Made by a program: the position numbers and the translations under genes. From JAGHEK01 sp044426235 (lineage in GTDB: Bacteria; Bacillota; Clostridia; Peptostreptococcales; Peptostreptococcaceae): a DNA stretch of 64,000 nucleotides. The notes under the pieces were generated by a model. It saw only the letters and a program-made list of their open reading frames with translations. It was not told the origin of the DNA and searched no databases. The DNA is taken from NCBI GenBank assembly GCA_044426235.1, contig JAWXUS010000003.1:1-64000 (forward strand), in the 5' to 3' direction. Each line of letters opens with the position of its first letter. Position 1 is the first letter of the stretch. Below, in pieces: positions 8,337 to 16,583 of this stretch.

Positions 8337-9180
8337 TGTTTAACATATCCTTTACGTATTGAGGTAACATAAATGCTCCAACGTGTAAGTCTGCATTATA
8401 GTACTTAGTTTTTAAATTTAACTTTTCCCATTCTGCTCTATTTTGATCTTTAAGTGGATCAAATTTCTTAGATGCAAATCCAAATAACCAATGTCCTGAT
8501 GGATAAGTTGGAATGTGTGCTTGATAAACTTTAGCTATTGGGAATATGTTCTTTATTTTTTCGTTAGCTCTTTTCATTTCTTTAGCATTAAAGTCAAAAT
8601 ATGGACTTTCATTTTGGTTAACTAATATTCCTTCATCAGAAAGGATTCTATAACAATCAGTATAAAAATCAACTGAGAATAATCCTTCTCCTGGTCCTAT
8701 TGGATCTGTTGAATCAACTATTATTAAATCATAACTTTTATCTTTTGAATTCTTAACGAAAGCAACACCATCTTCATAGTATAAGTTAACTCTCTTATCA
8801 TCTAATTTACAAGCACAAATATCTATATGCTCACGGCTAACATCAACAACCATTTTGTCTATTTCAACCATATCTATTTTTTCTATTTGAGGATATCTTG
8901 TAAGTTCTCTTACAGTTCCACCATCTCCACCACCAATAACTAAAACTTTTTTTATATTCATATTAGTTGCCATTGGAGTATGTACTATCATATCGTGATA
9001 TATAAATTCATCTTTGTAATTTACCATCATAAGTCCATCTAAAGTTAAAAACTTTCCAAATTCCTTACTTTCAAAAACATCTACTCTTTGGAAATCACTT
9101 TGATCACTAAATAAGTGCTTGTCTACTTTTATTGAAAATCTAACATTGTCTGTCCATTCTTCTGTATACCAAAATTCCAT
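8323..9180 (-). CDS. speE: Spermidine synthase (polyamine aminopropyltransferase)
   Basis: A 285-residue enzyme that moves the aminopropyl group of decarboxylated SAM onto putrescine. The Rossmann methyltransferase-like fold shows the family motifs GGGDGGTVRE (about residues 83-92) and VDSTDPIGPGEGLF (about 155-168), with the catalytic Asp in the latter. AAAAGGAGA precedes the ATG. It is third in the polyamine operon; a hairpin (9215-9244) in the 68-base gap after speD may lower its expression relative to speA-speD. Confidence 0.95.
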   Translation of the reverse strand: MEFWYTEEWTDNVRFSIKVDKHLFSDQSDFQRVDVFESKEFGKFLTLDGLMMVNYKDEFIYHDMIVHTPMATNMNIKKVLVIGGGDGGTVRELTRYPQIEKIDMVEIDKMVVDVSREHIDICACKLDDKRVNLYYEDGVAFVKNSKDKSYDLIIVDSTDPIGPGEGLFSVDFYTDCYRILSDEGILVNQNESPYFDFNAKEMKRANEKIKNIFPIAKVYQAHIPTYPSGHWLFGFASKKFDPLKDQNRAEWEKLNLKTKYYNADLHVGAFMLPQYVKDMLNNENK

Positions 9181-9214
9181 ATGTATATCTCCTTTTATTT
9201 TATTATATTTTAAT

Positions 9215-9244
9215 AAAAAGCCTTCATTATATAGAAGACTTTTT
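9215..9244 (-). terminator. Partial-terminator-like hairpin between speD and speE
   Basis: An 11-bp stem with one wobble (9215-9225 with 9234-9244) just after the speD stop codon. The descending arm ends in five T but no further T-run follows, so it may only attenuate read-through into speE-speB. Confidence 0.55.
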
Positions 9245-9248
9245 CAAT

Positions 9249-9668
9249 TTACTTTTCTTCTTCGTTTGGCTTAAATGTTATTTCACCTAAGTCTTTTTTT
9301 GCAAACTTTTGTATTTTAGTAGTTAAACCTCTTGGTATCTCTACTGACTCACTTCTTTCTGCTTTTAATAAATCTTCAAGCATTTCAAATGCCTTCCAAG
9401 GGTCTATATCTCCACACGTGAAAAAATCTGCTGCTGCATAACCATATTCTGGCCACGTATGTATAGTTAAGTGAGATTCTGCAATTATTACTGCCCCTGA
9501 AACTCCCCACGGATTAAAGTGATGGAAAACTGAGTCTACTAAAGTAGCCTTTGCATTAAGTGCAGAATTATTCATATGCTTTTCGATAAGTTTTGGATCT
9601 CTTAAAACTTCTTCATCACAATTGTAGTATTCAACTAATATGTGTCTTCCTAATGTTTCTAATTGCAT
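9249..9668 (-). CDS. speD: S-adenosylmethionine decarboxylase proenzyme (class 1B)
   Basis: A 139-residue bacterial SpeD/SpeH-type proenzyme that self-cleaves to create a pyruvoyl cofactor and makes decarboxylated SAM for spermidine synthesis. The processing site is Glu64-Ser65 in AESHLTIHTWPEYGY; His70 and Cys85 (FFTCGD) are the conserved catalytic residues. The gene overlaps the end of speA by 10 bases, with GAGGATA as its ribosome site, suggesting coupled translation. Compared with shorter family members it has a C-terminal tail of about 20 charged residues. Confidence 0.95.
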   Translation of the reverse strand: MQLETLGRHILVEYYNCDEEVLRDPKLIEKHMNNSALNAKATLVDSVFHHFNPWGVSGAVIIAESHLTIHTWPEYGYAAADFFTCGDIDPWKAFEMLEDLLKAERSESVEIPRGLTTKIQKFAKKDLGEITFKPNEEEK

Positions 9669-11149
9669 TTTTTATCCTCCATATTTACCACTAATATATT
9701 TTGTAAGTCTTTATCTTCCATATCTGTAAGATATGCATTGTTATTTTTTAGTGTATTTATATAATCAATTATATCCTTAGTTATAACTTCACCAGGTGCT
9801 ACTATTGGAATTCCAGGAGGATATGCCATTACTGACTCCCCACTAACTTCCCCAATACTTTCATTAAGCGATAAACTTAATTTATCACTATAAAATGCAG
9901 CTCTTGGAGTCATTTTAACTTCAGGATTAATTTGTCTTATGTCTATTTTTTGTAGTTTATCTTTTTTTCTATAAACTTTTGCAATAATTTTTAATGATTT
10001 AATTAATCTATCAACATCTTCCTTAGTAGTTCCAATCGATATCAAAATAAGTAGATTATATAAGTCACCAAGTTCTGGTTGTACCTTAAATTCTTGATAT
10101 AAAAGTTCATAAACTTCAAAACCTGTTAAATTAAGATCTTTAACGTTTATACAAATTTTTGTTTCATCAATAGAATAAGAGCCTTTATCATCTAAAATAT
10201 CTTTAGATAAAATTTTAATTCCATCTATTTTACTTAATTTTGATTTTGTATATCTAGATAAATTTAGTGCTTTTGAAAATTGTTTTTCTCCATTAATCTC
10301 TAAATTATATCTTGCTCCATCAATACTTGCCATTAGAAGGTATGATGCTGAGGTTGATTGTAGCATATTTATAGATTGTAAAACTTTTTTCTCATCAATA
10401 TTGTTATTAGTTAAAAGAACTGATGCTTGGGTTAATGCTCCACCTGTTTTATGAATACTAACTGCGGCCATATCGGCACCACACATCATACTCGATTTTG
10501 GTAAATCTAAGTTAAATGGAAAATGTGCTCCGTGTGCCTCATCAACAAGTACTAAAGTATCATTTTCGTGGCATACCCTAACTATATTTTCAAGGTCTGA
10601 AGTTAAACCATAATAAGTTGGATTAAGTAAGAATAAAGCTTTTATATCCTTATCTTCCTTTAAAATTTCTTCAACTTTCTTATAATCTATATTCATACTA
10701 ATTCCATACTCTTCATTAAATTCAGGTTGAATAAAAACAGGTTCTGCACCAGTTAATATAAGTGAATTTATTACCGATTTATGAATATTTCTTGGTATAA
10801 GTATTTTGTCATTTGGCTTTACAGTACTAAGTAACATAGCTTGGATCGCACCAGTCGTTCCATTCGTAACAAAAAATGCATTTTTTGCTTTATATGCCTT
10901 TGCAAGTAAATCTTGTGCATCTTTTATTATCCCATAAGGATTTGATACATTGTCCATAAAAGGAGATGAATTTATATCCATCTTCATTAAATCATTACCA
11001 AAATAATTATTTAGTACTTCTACACCTCTATCTCTAACGTGTCCCGGAACATCAAAACACGAAATATCTTTTTCAGAGTACTCTTTTAGTGAGCTAAGAA
11101 GTGGGATTTTATGATTTAATTCTGATTTCACATTGTAATTTGTATCCAT
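9659..11149 (-). CDS. speA: Orn/Lys/Arg decarboxylase, probable arginine decarboxylase
   Basis: A PLP-dependent fold-type I decarboxylase of 496 residues resembling B. subtilis SpeA. Visible are the cofactor Asp and His in VDEAHGAHFPF and the PLP lysine in SIHKTGGALTQAS (Lys234). As first gene of an operon with agmatinase it most likely makes agmatine from arginine; lysine or ornithine specificity cannot be excluded from sequence. ATG 11149 is chosen because AAAGGAGGT lies at proper spacing; the ATG two codons upstream would sit almost on the Shine-Dalgarno. Confidence 0.9.
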   Translation of the reverse strand: MDTNYNVKSELNHKIPLLSSLKEYSEKDISCFDVPGHVRDRGVEVLNNYFGNDLMKMDINSSPFMDNVSNPYGIIKDAQDLLAKAYKAKNAFFVTNGTTGAIQAMLLSTVKPNDKILIPRNIHKSVINSLILTGAEPVFIQPEFNEEYGISMNIDYKKVEEILKEDKDIKALFLLNPTYYGLTSDLENIVRVCHENDTLVLVDEAHGAHFPFNLDLPKSSMMCGADMAAVSIHKTGGALTQASVLLTNNNIDEKKVLQSINMLQSTSASYLLMASIDGARYNLEINGEKQFSKALNLSRYTKSKLSKIDGIKILSKDILDDKGSYSIDETKICINVKDLNLTGFEVYELLYQEFKVQPELGDLYNLLILISIGTTKEDVDRLIKSLKIIAKVYRKKDKLQKIDIRQINPEVKMTPRAAFYSDKLSLSLNESIGEVSGESVMAYPPGIPIVAPGEVITKDIIDYINTLKNNNAYLTDMEDKDLQNILVVNMEDKKCN

Positions 11150-11260
11150 ATTCATACCTCCTTTCTAAATTTTAGTCATATATACATAAATAAATTTTAT
11201 TATTAATATTTCTTATTATTTTTATACTTAATATTTACTTTCATTAAACTAACACTACTT

Positions 11261-11288
11261 ATTATATACATTTCTTATTTTTTTGCAA
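11261..11288 (-). promoter_or_regulatory. Promoter for speA-speD-speE-speB
   Basis: Minus strand TTGCAA (plus 11283-11288), 16-base spacer, TATAAT (plus 11261-11266), about 110 bases before the speA ATG. Confidence 0.7.
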
Positions 11289-11497
11289 TACTTTTTTTAC
11301 TAATTTATATAGTATTTTTCAATGGTTAGTTAGTTTTTAGTTAATATTAATTTTTATTAAGTTTAATATATCTAAACAAAATGAATTAAATATATTTTTC
11401 ATATAATTTATATTTTTTAGTTTTTTCAAGTCTTACAGTTTATTTCACCTTATCTTTTAGTATATAATTACTAAACTTTTTGATATAAATTATTTTC

Positions 11498-11527
11498 AAA
11501 AAAAAGCAAACTGTAAAAACAGTTCGC
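11498..11527 (-). terminator. Intrinsic terminator of the ABC exporter operon
   Basis: Stem GCAAACTGT (11506-11514) with 11519-11527 (one wobble), AAAA loop, then eight T on the minus strand. Confidence 0.85.
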
Positions 11528-11533
11528 ATTTTT

Positions 11534-13405
11534 TTATTTACTATCAAATTGACTATTATAAAGATCCTTATAAAAACCTCCATCACTTAATAATTTTTCG
11601 TGACTTCCATTTTCAATAATATCTCCATCTTTCATAACTAAAATAGTATCTGCATTTTTTATAGTTGATAGTCTATGTGCAATTATAAAACTCGTTCTAC
11701 CCTTCATTAAGCTTTCCATTGCATCTTGAATTAAAACTTCCGTACGAGTATCAACAGAACTTGTAGCTTCATCTAGTATTAACATTTTAGGGTTTGCAAG
11801 TATTACTCTAGCTATTGTAAGTAACTGCTTTTGACCTTGAGAAATATTGTTTGCTTCCTCATTTATAACCATATCATATCCGCCTGGAAGTGATTTTATG
11901 AAATGATGTGCATAAGCGGCCTTTGATGCTTTAATAACTTCTTCATCAGTTGCATCAAGTCTTCCATATCTTATATTTTCCATAATAGTACCTTTAAACA
12001 ACCAAGTATCTTGAAGTACCATTCCAAACATTCCTCTTAAATCACTTCTATTTAACTTATTAATATCATTATCATCAATTAAAATTTTACCACTATTTAT
12101 ATCATAAAATCTCATTAATAATTTTACTACTGTAGTTTTTCCAGCACCAGTTGGACCAACTATCGCAACCTTTTGACCTTCTTTGATCTTAACTGAGAAA
12201 TCATTTATGATTATTTTATCCTTATCATATCCAAAACTTACATTCTCAAATTCTATATTACCTTTTAAGTCATCAGTTTTAACTGGATTTTCATAGTTTG
12301 GAGTTTTCTCTTTTTCACCTAAAAATTCAAATACTCTCTCACTTGATGCAAGTGTCGCTTGAATTACATTTGATATTTGAGCCATTTGACCTATTGGTTG
12401 AGAGAAATTTCTACTATATTGAATAAATGCTTGAATATCTCCAACACTTATTGTATTTTTTATAGCTAAGAATCCACCAAGAATTGCAACTACAACATAG
12501 CCTAAATTCCCTATAAAACTCATAACAGGCATCATAAGACCTGATAAGAATTGTGACTTTCTAGCAGTTTCATATAACTTTTCATTAATTTCATTAAATT
12601 CTTCTATAGACTTTTCTTCTCTATTAAAAGATTTAACTATATTGTGTCCACTATACACTTCTTCTATATAACCATTAGTATTCCCTAAAAACTCTTGTTG
12701 TTTTCTAAAATATACTTGAGATTTTTTTATTACAAGATCCATAAATAAAGTTGATAGCGGTATTACTATTAAAGCACCTAAAGTCATCGGTAAACTAATA
12801 GATAACATCATTATAAGTATACCAATCATCGTAACAACACCTGTTATCATTTGACTAAGTATTTGTTGTAAATTATTACTTATTGAATCAACATCATTAG
12901 TTATTCTTGATAATACTTCACCGTGAGTAGTTTTATCAAAATAACTAAGCGGTATGCGACTTATTTTTTCACTTATATCTTTTCTTAATTTATAAGAAAT
13001 TTTTTGTGATATTCCAGAAGTTATAAATCCTTGTATAAAAGAAAATACAGAACTCGTAGTATAAAGTACTGCTAAAATTAATAATATCTTCTTTATATAG
13101 TCAAAGTTAATACTTCCACCATCTTGACTAACTTTGTTCATTATTCCTTCATAGATAGTAGTAGTAGCCTCTCCAAGTATTTTTGGTCCAACTATAGAAA
13201 ATATTGAACTCCCTATTGCAAACCCTACTACTACCATTAAATAAATTCTATATTCTTTAATATAATTTATTAATTGTTTCATTGTTTCTTTAGAATTTTT
13301 TGGTTTTTCTCCCGGTCCAAGCATAGGTCCACCCGGTCCTCGCCCTCCTGGTCCTGGCATTCTTGGTCCACCATTTCCAGGACCTTTTTTATCAAAATTA
13401 CTCAT
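11534..13405 (-). CDS. ABC exporter half-transporter, second subunit of a heterodimer
   Basis: A 623-residue type IV ABC exporter subunit: a Gly/Pro-rich cytoplasmic N-tail (about residues 8-35), six membrane helices (about 50-345), then an ATPase domain. Walker A is VGPTGAGKT, Walker B ILDEATSSVD with catalytic Glu, and the H-loop IAHRLST is intact. The signature is the variant ISQGQ. In heterodimeric multidrug exporters (LmrCD, BmrCD, EfrCD) one subunit carries the catalytic Glu and the other does not; this is the catalytic one. It follows its partner with a one-base gap. Substrate is probably drugs or lipids. Confidence 0.9.
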   Translation of the reverse strand: MSNFDKKGPGNGGPRMPGPGGRGPGGPMLGPGEKPKNSKETMKQLINYIKEYRIYLMVVVGFAIGSSIFSIVGPKILGEATTTIYEGIMNKVSQDGGSINFDYIKKILLILAVLYTTSSVFSFIQGFITSGISQKISYKLRKDISEKISRIPLSYFDKTTHGEVLSRITNDVDSISNNLQQILSQMITGVVTMIGILIMMLSISLPMTLGALIVIPLSTLFMDLVIKKSQVYFRKQQEFLGNTNGYIEEVYSGHNIVKSFNREEKSIEEFNEINEKLYETARKSQFLSGLMMPVMSFIGNLGYVVVAILGGFLAIKNTISVGDIQAFIQYSRNFSQPIGQMAQISNVIQATLASSERVFEFLGEKEKTPNYENPVKTDDLKGNIEFENVSFGYDKDKIIINDFSVKIKEGQKVAIVGPTGAGKTTVVKLLMRFYDINSGKILIDDNDINKLNRSDLRGMFGMVLQDTWLFKGTIMENIRYGRLDATDEEVIKASKAAYAHHFIKSLPGGYDMVINEEANNISQGQKQLLTIARVILANPKMLILDEATSSVDTRTEVLIQDAMESLMKGRTSFIIAHRLSTIKNADTILVMKDGDIIENGSHEKLLSDGGFYKDLYNSQFDSK

Positions 13406-13406
13406 T

Positions 13407-15566
13407 TTATAATTCCTCCTTTGATAATTGTGATGATGCTATTTGATTATAAACTTCACAATTTTTAAGAAGATCTTTATGTGTTCCCATTCCAACAATT
13501 TTACCTTCATCAAGAACAATTATTTGTTCTGCATTCATAATAGTACTAATTCTTTGTGCTACTATTAAAACAGTTTTGTCCTTAGTATGTTTTTTTAGTT
13601 CTTGTCTAATTGATGAATCAGTTTTTAAATCAAGGGCTGAGAAACTATCATCAAATATATAAATATTTGGATTTTTAGCCAATGCACGTGCTATTGATAA
13701 TCTTTGTTTTTGACCACCAGATACATTTGTTCCACCTTGAGATATTTCACTATCAAATTTTTCTTCTTTCTTTTCAATAAATTCTAAACTCTTTGATATA
13801 TCAGCACTTTCTATTACTTTTTCCATACTTAAATTTTCATTTGAGAAACTAATATTACTCTTTATTGTTCCACTAAACAACACACCTTTTTGAGGAACAT
13901 AACCTATCTCTTTTCTAACTTCACTTTGTTTCATATTTCTAATATCTATTCCATCTATTAAAATTTCACCACTTGTTACATCATAAAATCTCGGTATTAA
14001 GTTTATTAAAGTAGATTTTCCACTTCCAGTACTTCCAATAAAAGCAGTTACATCTCCAGGCTTTGCAGTAAAGTTTATATTTTCTAAAATATTATTATCT
14101 GCATTATCATACTTAAATGAAACATTTTTAAATTCAATTACACCTTTACTATCATTTAATTTAACTGTATCTGTTGGGTCTTTTATTAAACATTCAGTAG
14201 TTAAAACATCATTTATACGGTTTGCAGAAACTGATGCTCTAGGAATCATAACTGTAAGCATAGTTATAAATAAGAATGCCATAATTATTTGCATAGTATA
14301 TTGGATAAATGCCATCATATCTCCAACTTGCAGAGTCCCTAAATTTATTTGATTTGCTCCAACCCAAACTATAAGTAATGTTGATAAATTCATTATAAGC
14401 ATCATTGAAGGTTGCATTATAGTCATAACCCTATTTATAAAAATAGAAGTATCACGAATTTCTCCATTTACCTTATCAAATCTTTCTTCTTCTTTTTTAT
14501 TAGTATTAAATGCACGAACAACAAGTATTCCATTTAATATTTCTCTACTGACTAAATTCAATTTATCTACTAAATTCTGAATAATTTCAAACTTCGGTAG
14601 AGCAAATTTAAATAGTATACTTACTATTATTGTCATTAAAGTTATAGCTAATGCTATTATCCAAGCCATTGATGAATTTATTTGAATAACTTTTATAAAT
14701 GCACCAGTTGCAATAATTGGAGCATAAAATACCATTCTAATCATCATAACTAATACAGTTTGTATTTGATTTATATCGTTAGTACTTCTAGTTATTAAAG
14801 ATGCAGTTTGGAATTTATCAAACTCATAATTTGAAAACGACATAACTTTTTCAAATACATCTTTTCTTAAATTACGTCCAATACCTGCTGCTACTTGTGC
14901 CGCTAAATATCCAATACTAATTGTAGACATCATACTAATTAAAGACACACCAAGCATTTTAAGTCCAGAATTAAAAACGTAATCACGTTGCATTTTATTA
15001 ACGTCTATACCTAAAACTTCATACTCACTTTTAACGAATGGTATTGCAGCTTGACTAATAATATCTTCACTCATACCATCAAAGTTTTTTTCTATTTCAG
15101 CCAAAGCAACATTTAAATATTCTGTTGGAATTAAATTTAATTCATCAACACTTTTTATCGGCATTTCGTCACTTTCTGAAATTTGAATTGCATTTATTAT
15201 CATTTGAGGCTTTGAAACTATACTGTTTAACGTTTCAATTATATCTTTATCTTCAGTATTTAATTTATATACTCCATTTTCTAAAACTTCACTACTAAAA
15301 TTTTCATCACTTTCTATCAAATTAAAATTTTCATCTAAAATCTTAATTTCATCTTCATCTAAAAATAACTTAATATTATCTAATGAATTTTTAGTTATAT
15401 AATTCGGTGTTGCATTTTCTATACCATTTTGCTGAATACCTATATTAATTATATTTGACGTATAATCTGGAAGTGATAAATCTGCGCTTGCTTGCACAAT
15501 TAATAAACAGATCACAGCTAATATATATCCAATAAATGGTTTAAAATATCTTGATATTTTTAACAT
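13407..15566 (-). CDS. ABC exporter half-transporter, first subunit with degenerate ATP site
   Basis: A 719-residue partner of the preceding exporter. Between membrane helices 1 and 2 (about residues 35-195) lies an extracytoplasmic insert of about 160 residues, as in clostridial relatives of LmrC. In the ATPase domain Walker A (GSTGSGKST) and signature (VSGGQ) are normal, but Walker B ends IFDDSFSALD, with Asp for the catalytic Glu, and the H-loop reads VAQRIST with Gln for His. That is the standard non-catalytic site of asymmetric heterodimeric exporters, not damage. Located in an operon with the monooxygenase-fold gene and divergent from marR. Confidence 0.9.
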   Translation of the reverse strand: MLKISRYFKPFIGYILAVICLLIVQASADLSLPDYTSNIINIGIQQNGIENATPNYITKNSLDNIKLFLDEDEIKILDENFNLIESDENFSSEVLENGVYKLNTEDKDIIETLNSIVSKPQMIINAIQISESDEMPIKSVDELNLIPTEYLNVALAEIEKNFDGMSEDIISQAAIPFVKSEYEVLGIDVNKMQRDYVFNSGLKMLGVSLISMMSTISIGYLAAQVAAGIGRNLRKDVFEKVMSFSNYEFDKFQTASLITRSTNDINQIQTVLVMMIRMVFYAPIIATGAFIKVIQINSSMAWIIALAITLMTIIVSILFKFALPKFEIIQNLVDKLNLVSREILNGILVVRAFNTNKKEEERFDKVNGEIRDTSIFINRVMTIMQPSMMLIMNLSTLLIVWVGANQINLGTLQVGDMMAFIQYTMQIIMAFLFITMLTVMIPRASVSANRINDVLTTECLIKDPTDTVKLNDSKGVIEFKNVSFKYDNADNNILENINFTAKPGDVTAFIGSTGSGKSTLINLIPRFYDVTSGEILIDGIDIRNMKQSEVRKEIGYVPQKGVLFSGTIKSNISFSNENLSMEKVIESADISKSLEFIEKKEEKFDSEISQGGTNVSGGQKQRLSIARALAKNPNIYIFDDSFSALDLKTDSSIRQELKKHTKDKTVLIVAQRISTIMNAEQIIVLDEGKIVGMGTHKDLLKNCEVYNQIASSQLSKEEL

Positions 15567-15576
15567 ACAATCTCCC

Positions 15577-15888
15577 TTATTTTATAGGTTCTTTAACCGT
15601 TTTAACTTCAAATAACTTAACTTCACCACTTATTACAAAATCTTGTTTTTCTTTATTTTGGTGACCTACTTTGTGTTCATCACTAGTTTTCCACTTTGTA
15701 AAGTTTTGTTGTGAATCCCATTTAACAGTTATTACAACTTCTTCTATTTCCTCATTTTTTATACCCTTCATAATTAAGCATTCAATAAAACCTTCTTTTG
15801 ATTGCATAGATTCTAAATTTGAAAATTTTTCTATCATCTTATCTGCAAATCCATTTTTAACTTTGATAGTTTTTTGTTCTATAAACAT
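15577..15888 (-). CDS. Antibiotic-biosynthesis-monooxygenase (ABM) fold protein, HmoA/IsdG-like
   Basis: A 103-residue protein with the dimeric ferredoxin-like ABM fold: an N-terminal strand-helix (FIEQKTIKVKNGFADKMIEKF), a central strand with conserved Trp (VKWDSQQNFTKWKTSDEH) and a downstream His. Relatives include heme-degrading IsdG/HmoA, but the N-terminal Asn needed for heme cleavage is not evident here (Gln/Lys instead), so heme degradation is uncertain. AAAAGGAGTG precedes the ATG. It is the first gene of the exporter operon under a near-perfect promoter, opposite marR. Confidence 0.75.
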   Translation of the reverse strand: MFIEQKTIKVKNGFADKMIEKFSNLESMQSKEGFIECLIMKGIKNEEIEEVVITVKWDSQQNFTKWKTSDEHKVGHQNKEKQDFVISGEVKLFEVKTVKEPIK

Positions 15889-15929
15889 ATTGTCACTCCT
15901 TTTATACTTAATTTTTGTTATTTTTTATA

Positions 15930-15958
15930 ATTATATACACGGTTAATTTAAAAGTCAA
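15930..15958 (-). promoter_or_regulatory. Near-consensus promoter of the ABM-ABC exporter operon
   Basis: Minus strand TTGACT (plus 15953-15958), 17-base spacer, TATAAT (plus 15930-15935). The motif ACTTTTAAATTAA starts inside this -35 on the minus strand and matches half of the inverted repeat at 16020-16037, so a repressor there would block RNA polymerase. Confidence 0.85.
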
Positions 15959-16019
15959 TATATTTATAAAAAACAATTGTATTTTATAACTATTTTGTGT
16001 ATATTACTAATGTTGTTTA

Positions 16020-16037
16020 ACTTTTAATAATAAAAGT
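16020..16037. promoter_or_regulatory. Inverted repeat, candidate MarR operator
   Basis: ACTTTTA and TAAAAGT, perfect 7-base arms separated by ATAA, about 60 bases before the marR start and on the far side of the divergent promoter. The half-site ACTTTTAA recurs over the exporter promoter. MarR proteins bind such short AT-rich palindromes; binding here is inferred. Confidence 0.5.
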
Positions 16038-16098
16038 ATAGCAAAATATATTTATTTAAAGTATTATATCTATATTAATACACTTTGGAGGAAAATAT

Positions 16099-16539
16099 AT
16101 GGAAAATTATAAATTAGATGATTTAATAAATAATTTAATTGCGCTAGGGCCATTATTCAAGAAAAAACTTATAAGTAAATATCATCCTTCGCTTGAAGGA
16201 TTAACTCCAGCTCATTTTAATGTACTTCTTATTGTTCAAAAAATTGGACCTTGCCCAATATCTGATATTGCAAACAAACTTATGATTTCAACTCCTAATA
16301 TGAGTAAATTATTAAATAAATTAATAGAAGAAGATTTATTAATAAAAGTTAATGATAAAACTGATAGACGAGTTATAAATATTAGTTTAAACGAAAATGG
16401 TATTAATTATTTAGATAAAGAATGTAAATCTTTTGAAAAAAAGATTAAACAAAAGCTTTTAATACTAGACAATGATGATTTAGAAAAGTTAATATTATCA
16501 ACTAATATGCTAACAGAAGTTTTATCTAATATTGATTAA
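16099..16539 (+). CDS. MarR-family transcriptional regulator
   Basis: A 146-residue winged-helix dimeric repressor. The core shows LTPAHFNVLLIV, a recognition helix region STPNMSKLLNKLIEEDLL and the wing TDRRVINISLNENG. One of only a few plus-strand genes here; it is divergent from the ABM/ABC exporter operon, the usual layout for a ligand-responsive repressor controlling an efflux pump. TGGAGG lies 7 bases before the ATG. It ends in a bidirectional terminator. Confidence 0.92.
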   Translation: MENYKLDDLINNLIALGPLFKKKLISKYHPSLEGLTPAHFNVLLIVQKIGPCPISDIANKLMISTPNMSKLLNKLIEEDLLIKVNDKTDRRVINISLNENGINYLDKECKSFEKKIKQKLLILDNDDLEKLILSTNMLTEVLSNID

Positions 16540-16582
16540 AACAAAAAAATTCTTATTTATAAAATAAGAATTTTTTTGTTTT
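16538..16582. terminator. Bidirectional terminator with a 21-bp perfect stem
   Basis: Arms 16538-16558 and 16562-16582 are exact complements with a 3-base loop; A7 and T7 runs are built in so it works both ways. It separates the convergent marR and asnB genes and touches both stop codons. Confidence 0.95.
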
Positions 16583-16583
16583 G

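Larger units (their letters stand above)
11150..11533. other. 384-base AT-rich intergenic region
   Basis: It holds, from right to left, the terminator of the ABC exporter (11498-11527), a 7-bp inverted repeat TTTAGTA/TACTAAA (11456-11475) of unknown meaning, about 170 bases of featureless AT-rich sequence, the spe promoter (11261-11288), a 5' leader of about 100 bases, and the AAAGGAGGT site. No ORF or structured RNA was recognised. Confidence 0.7.

Noticed and set aside
13407..15566. Missing catalytic Glu and His in the first exporter subunit as possible gene decay
   Set aside because: This is the normal asymmetry of heterodimeric ABC exporters; the partner subunit has an intact site.
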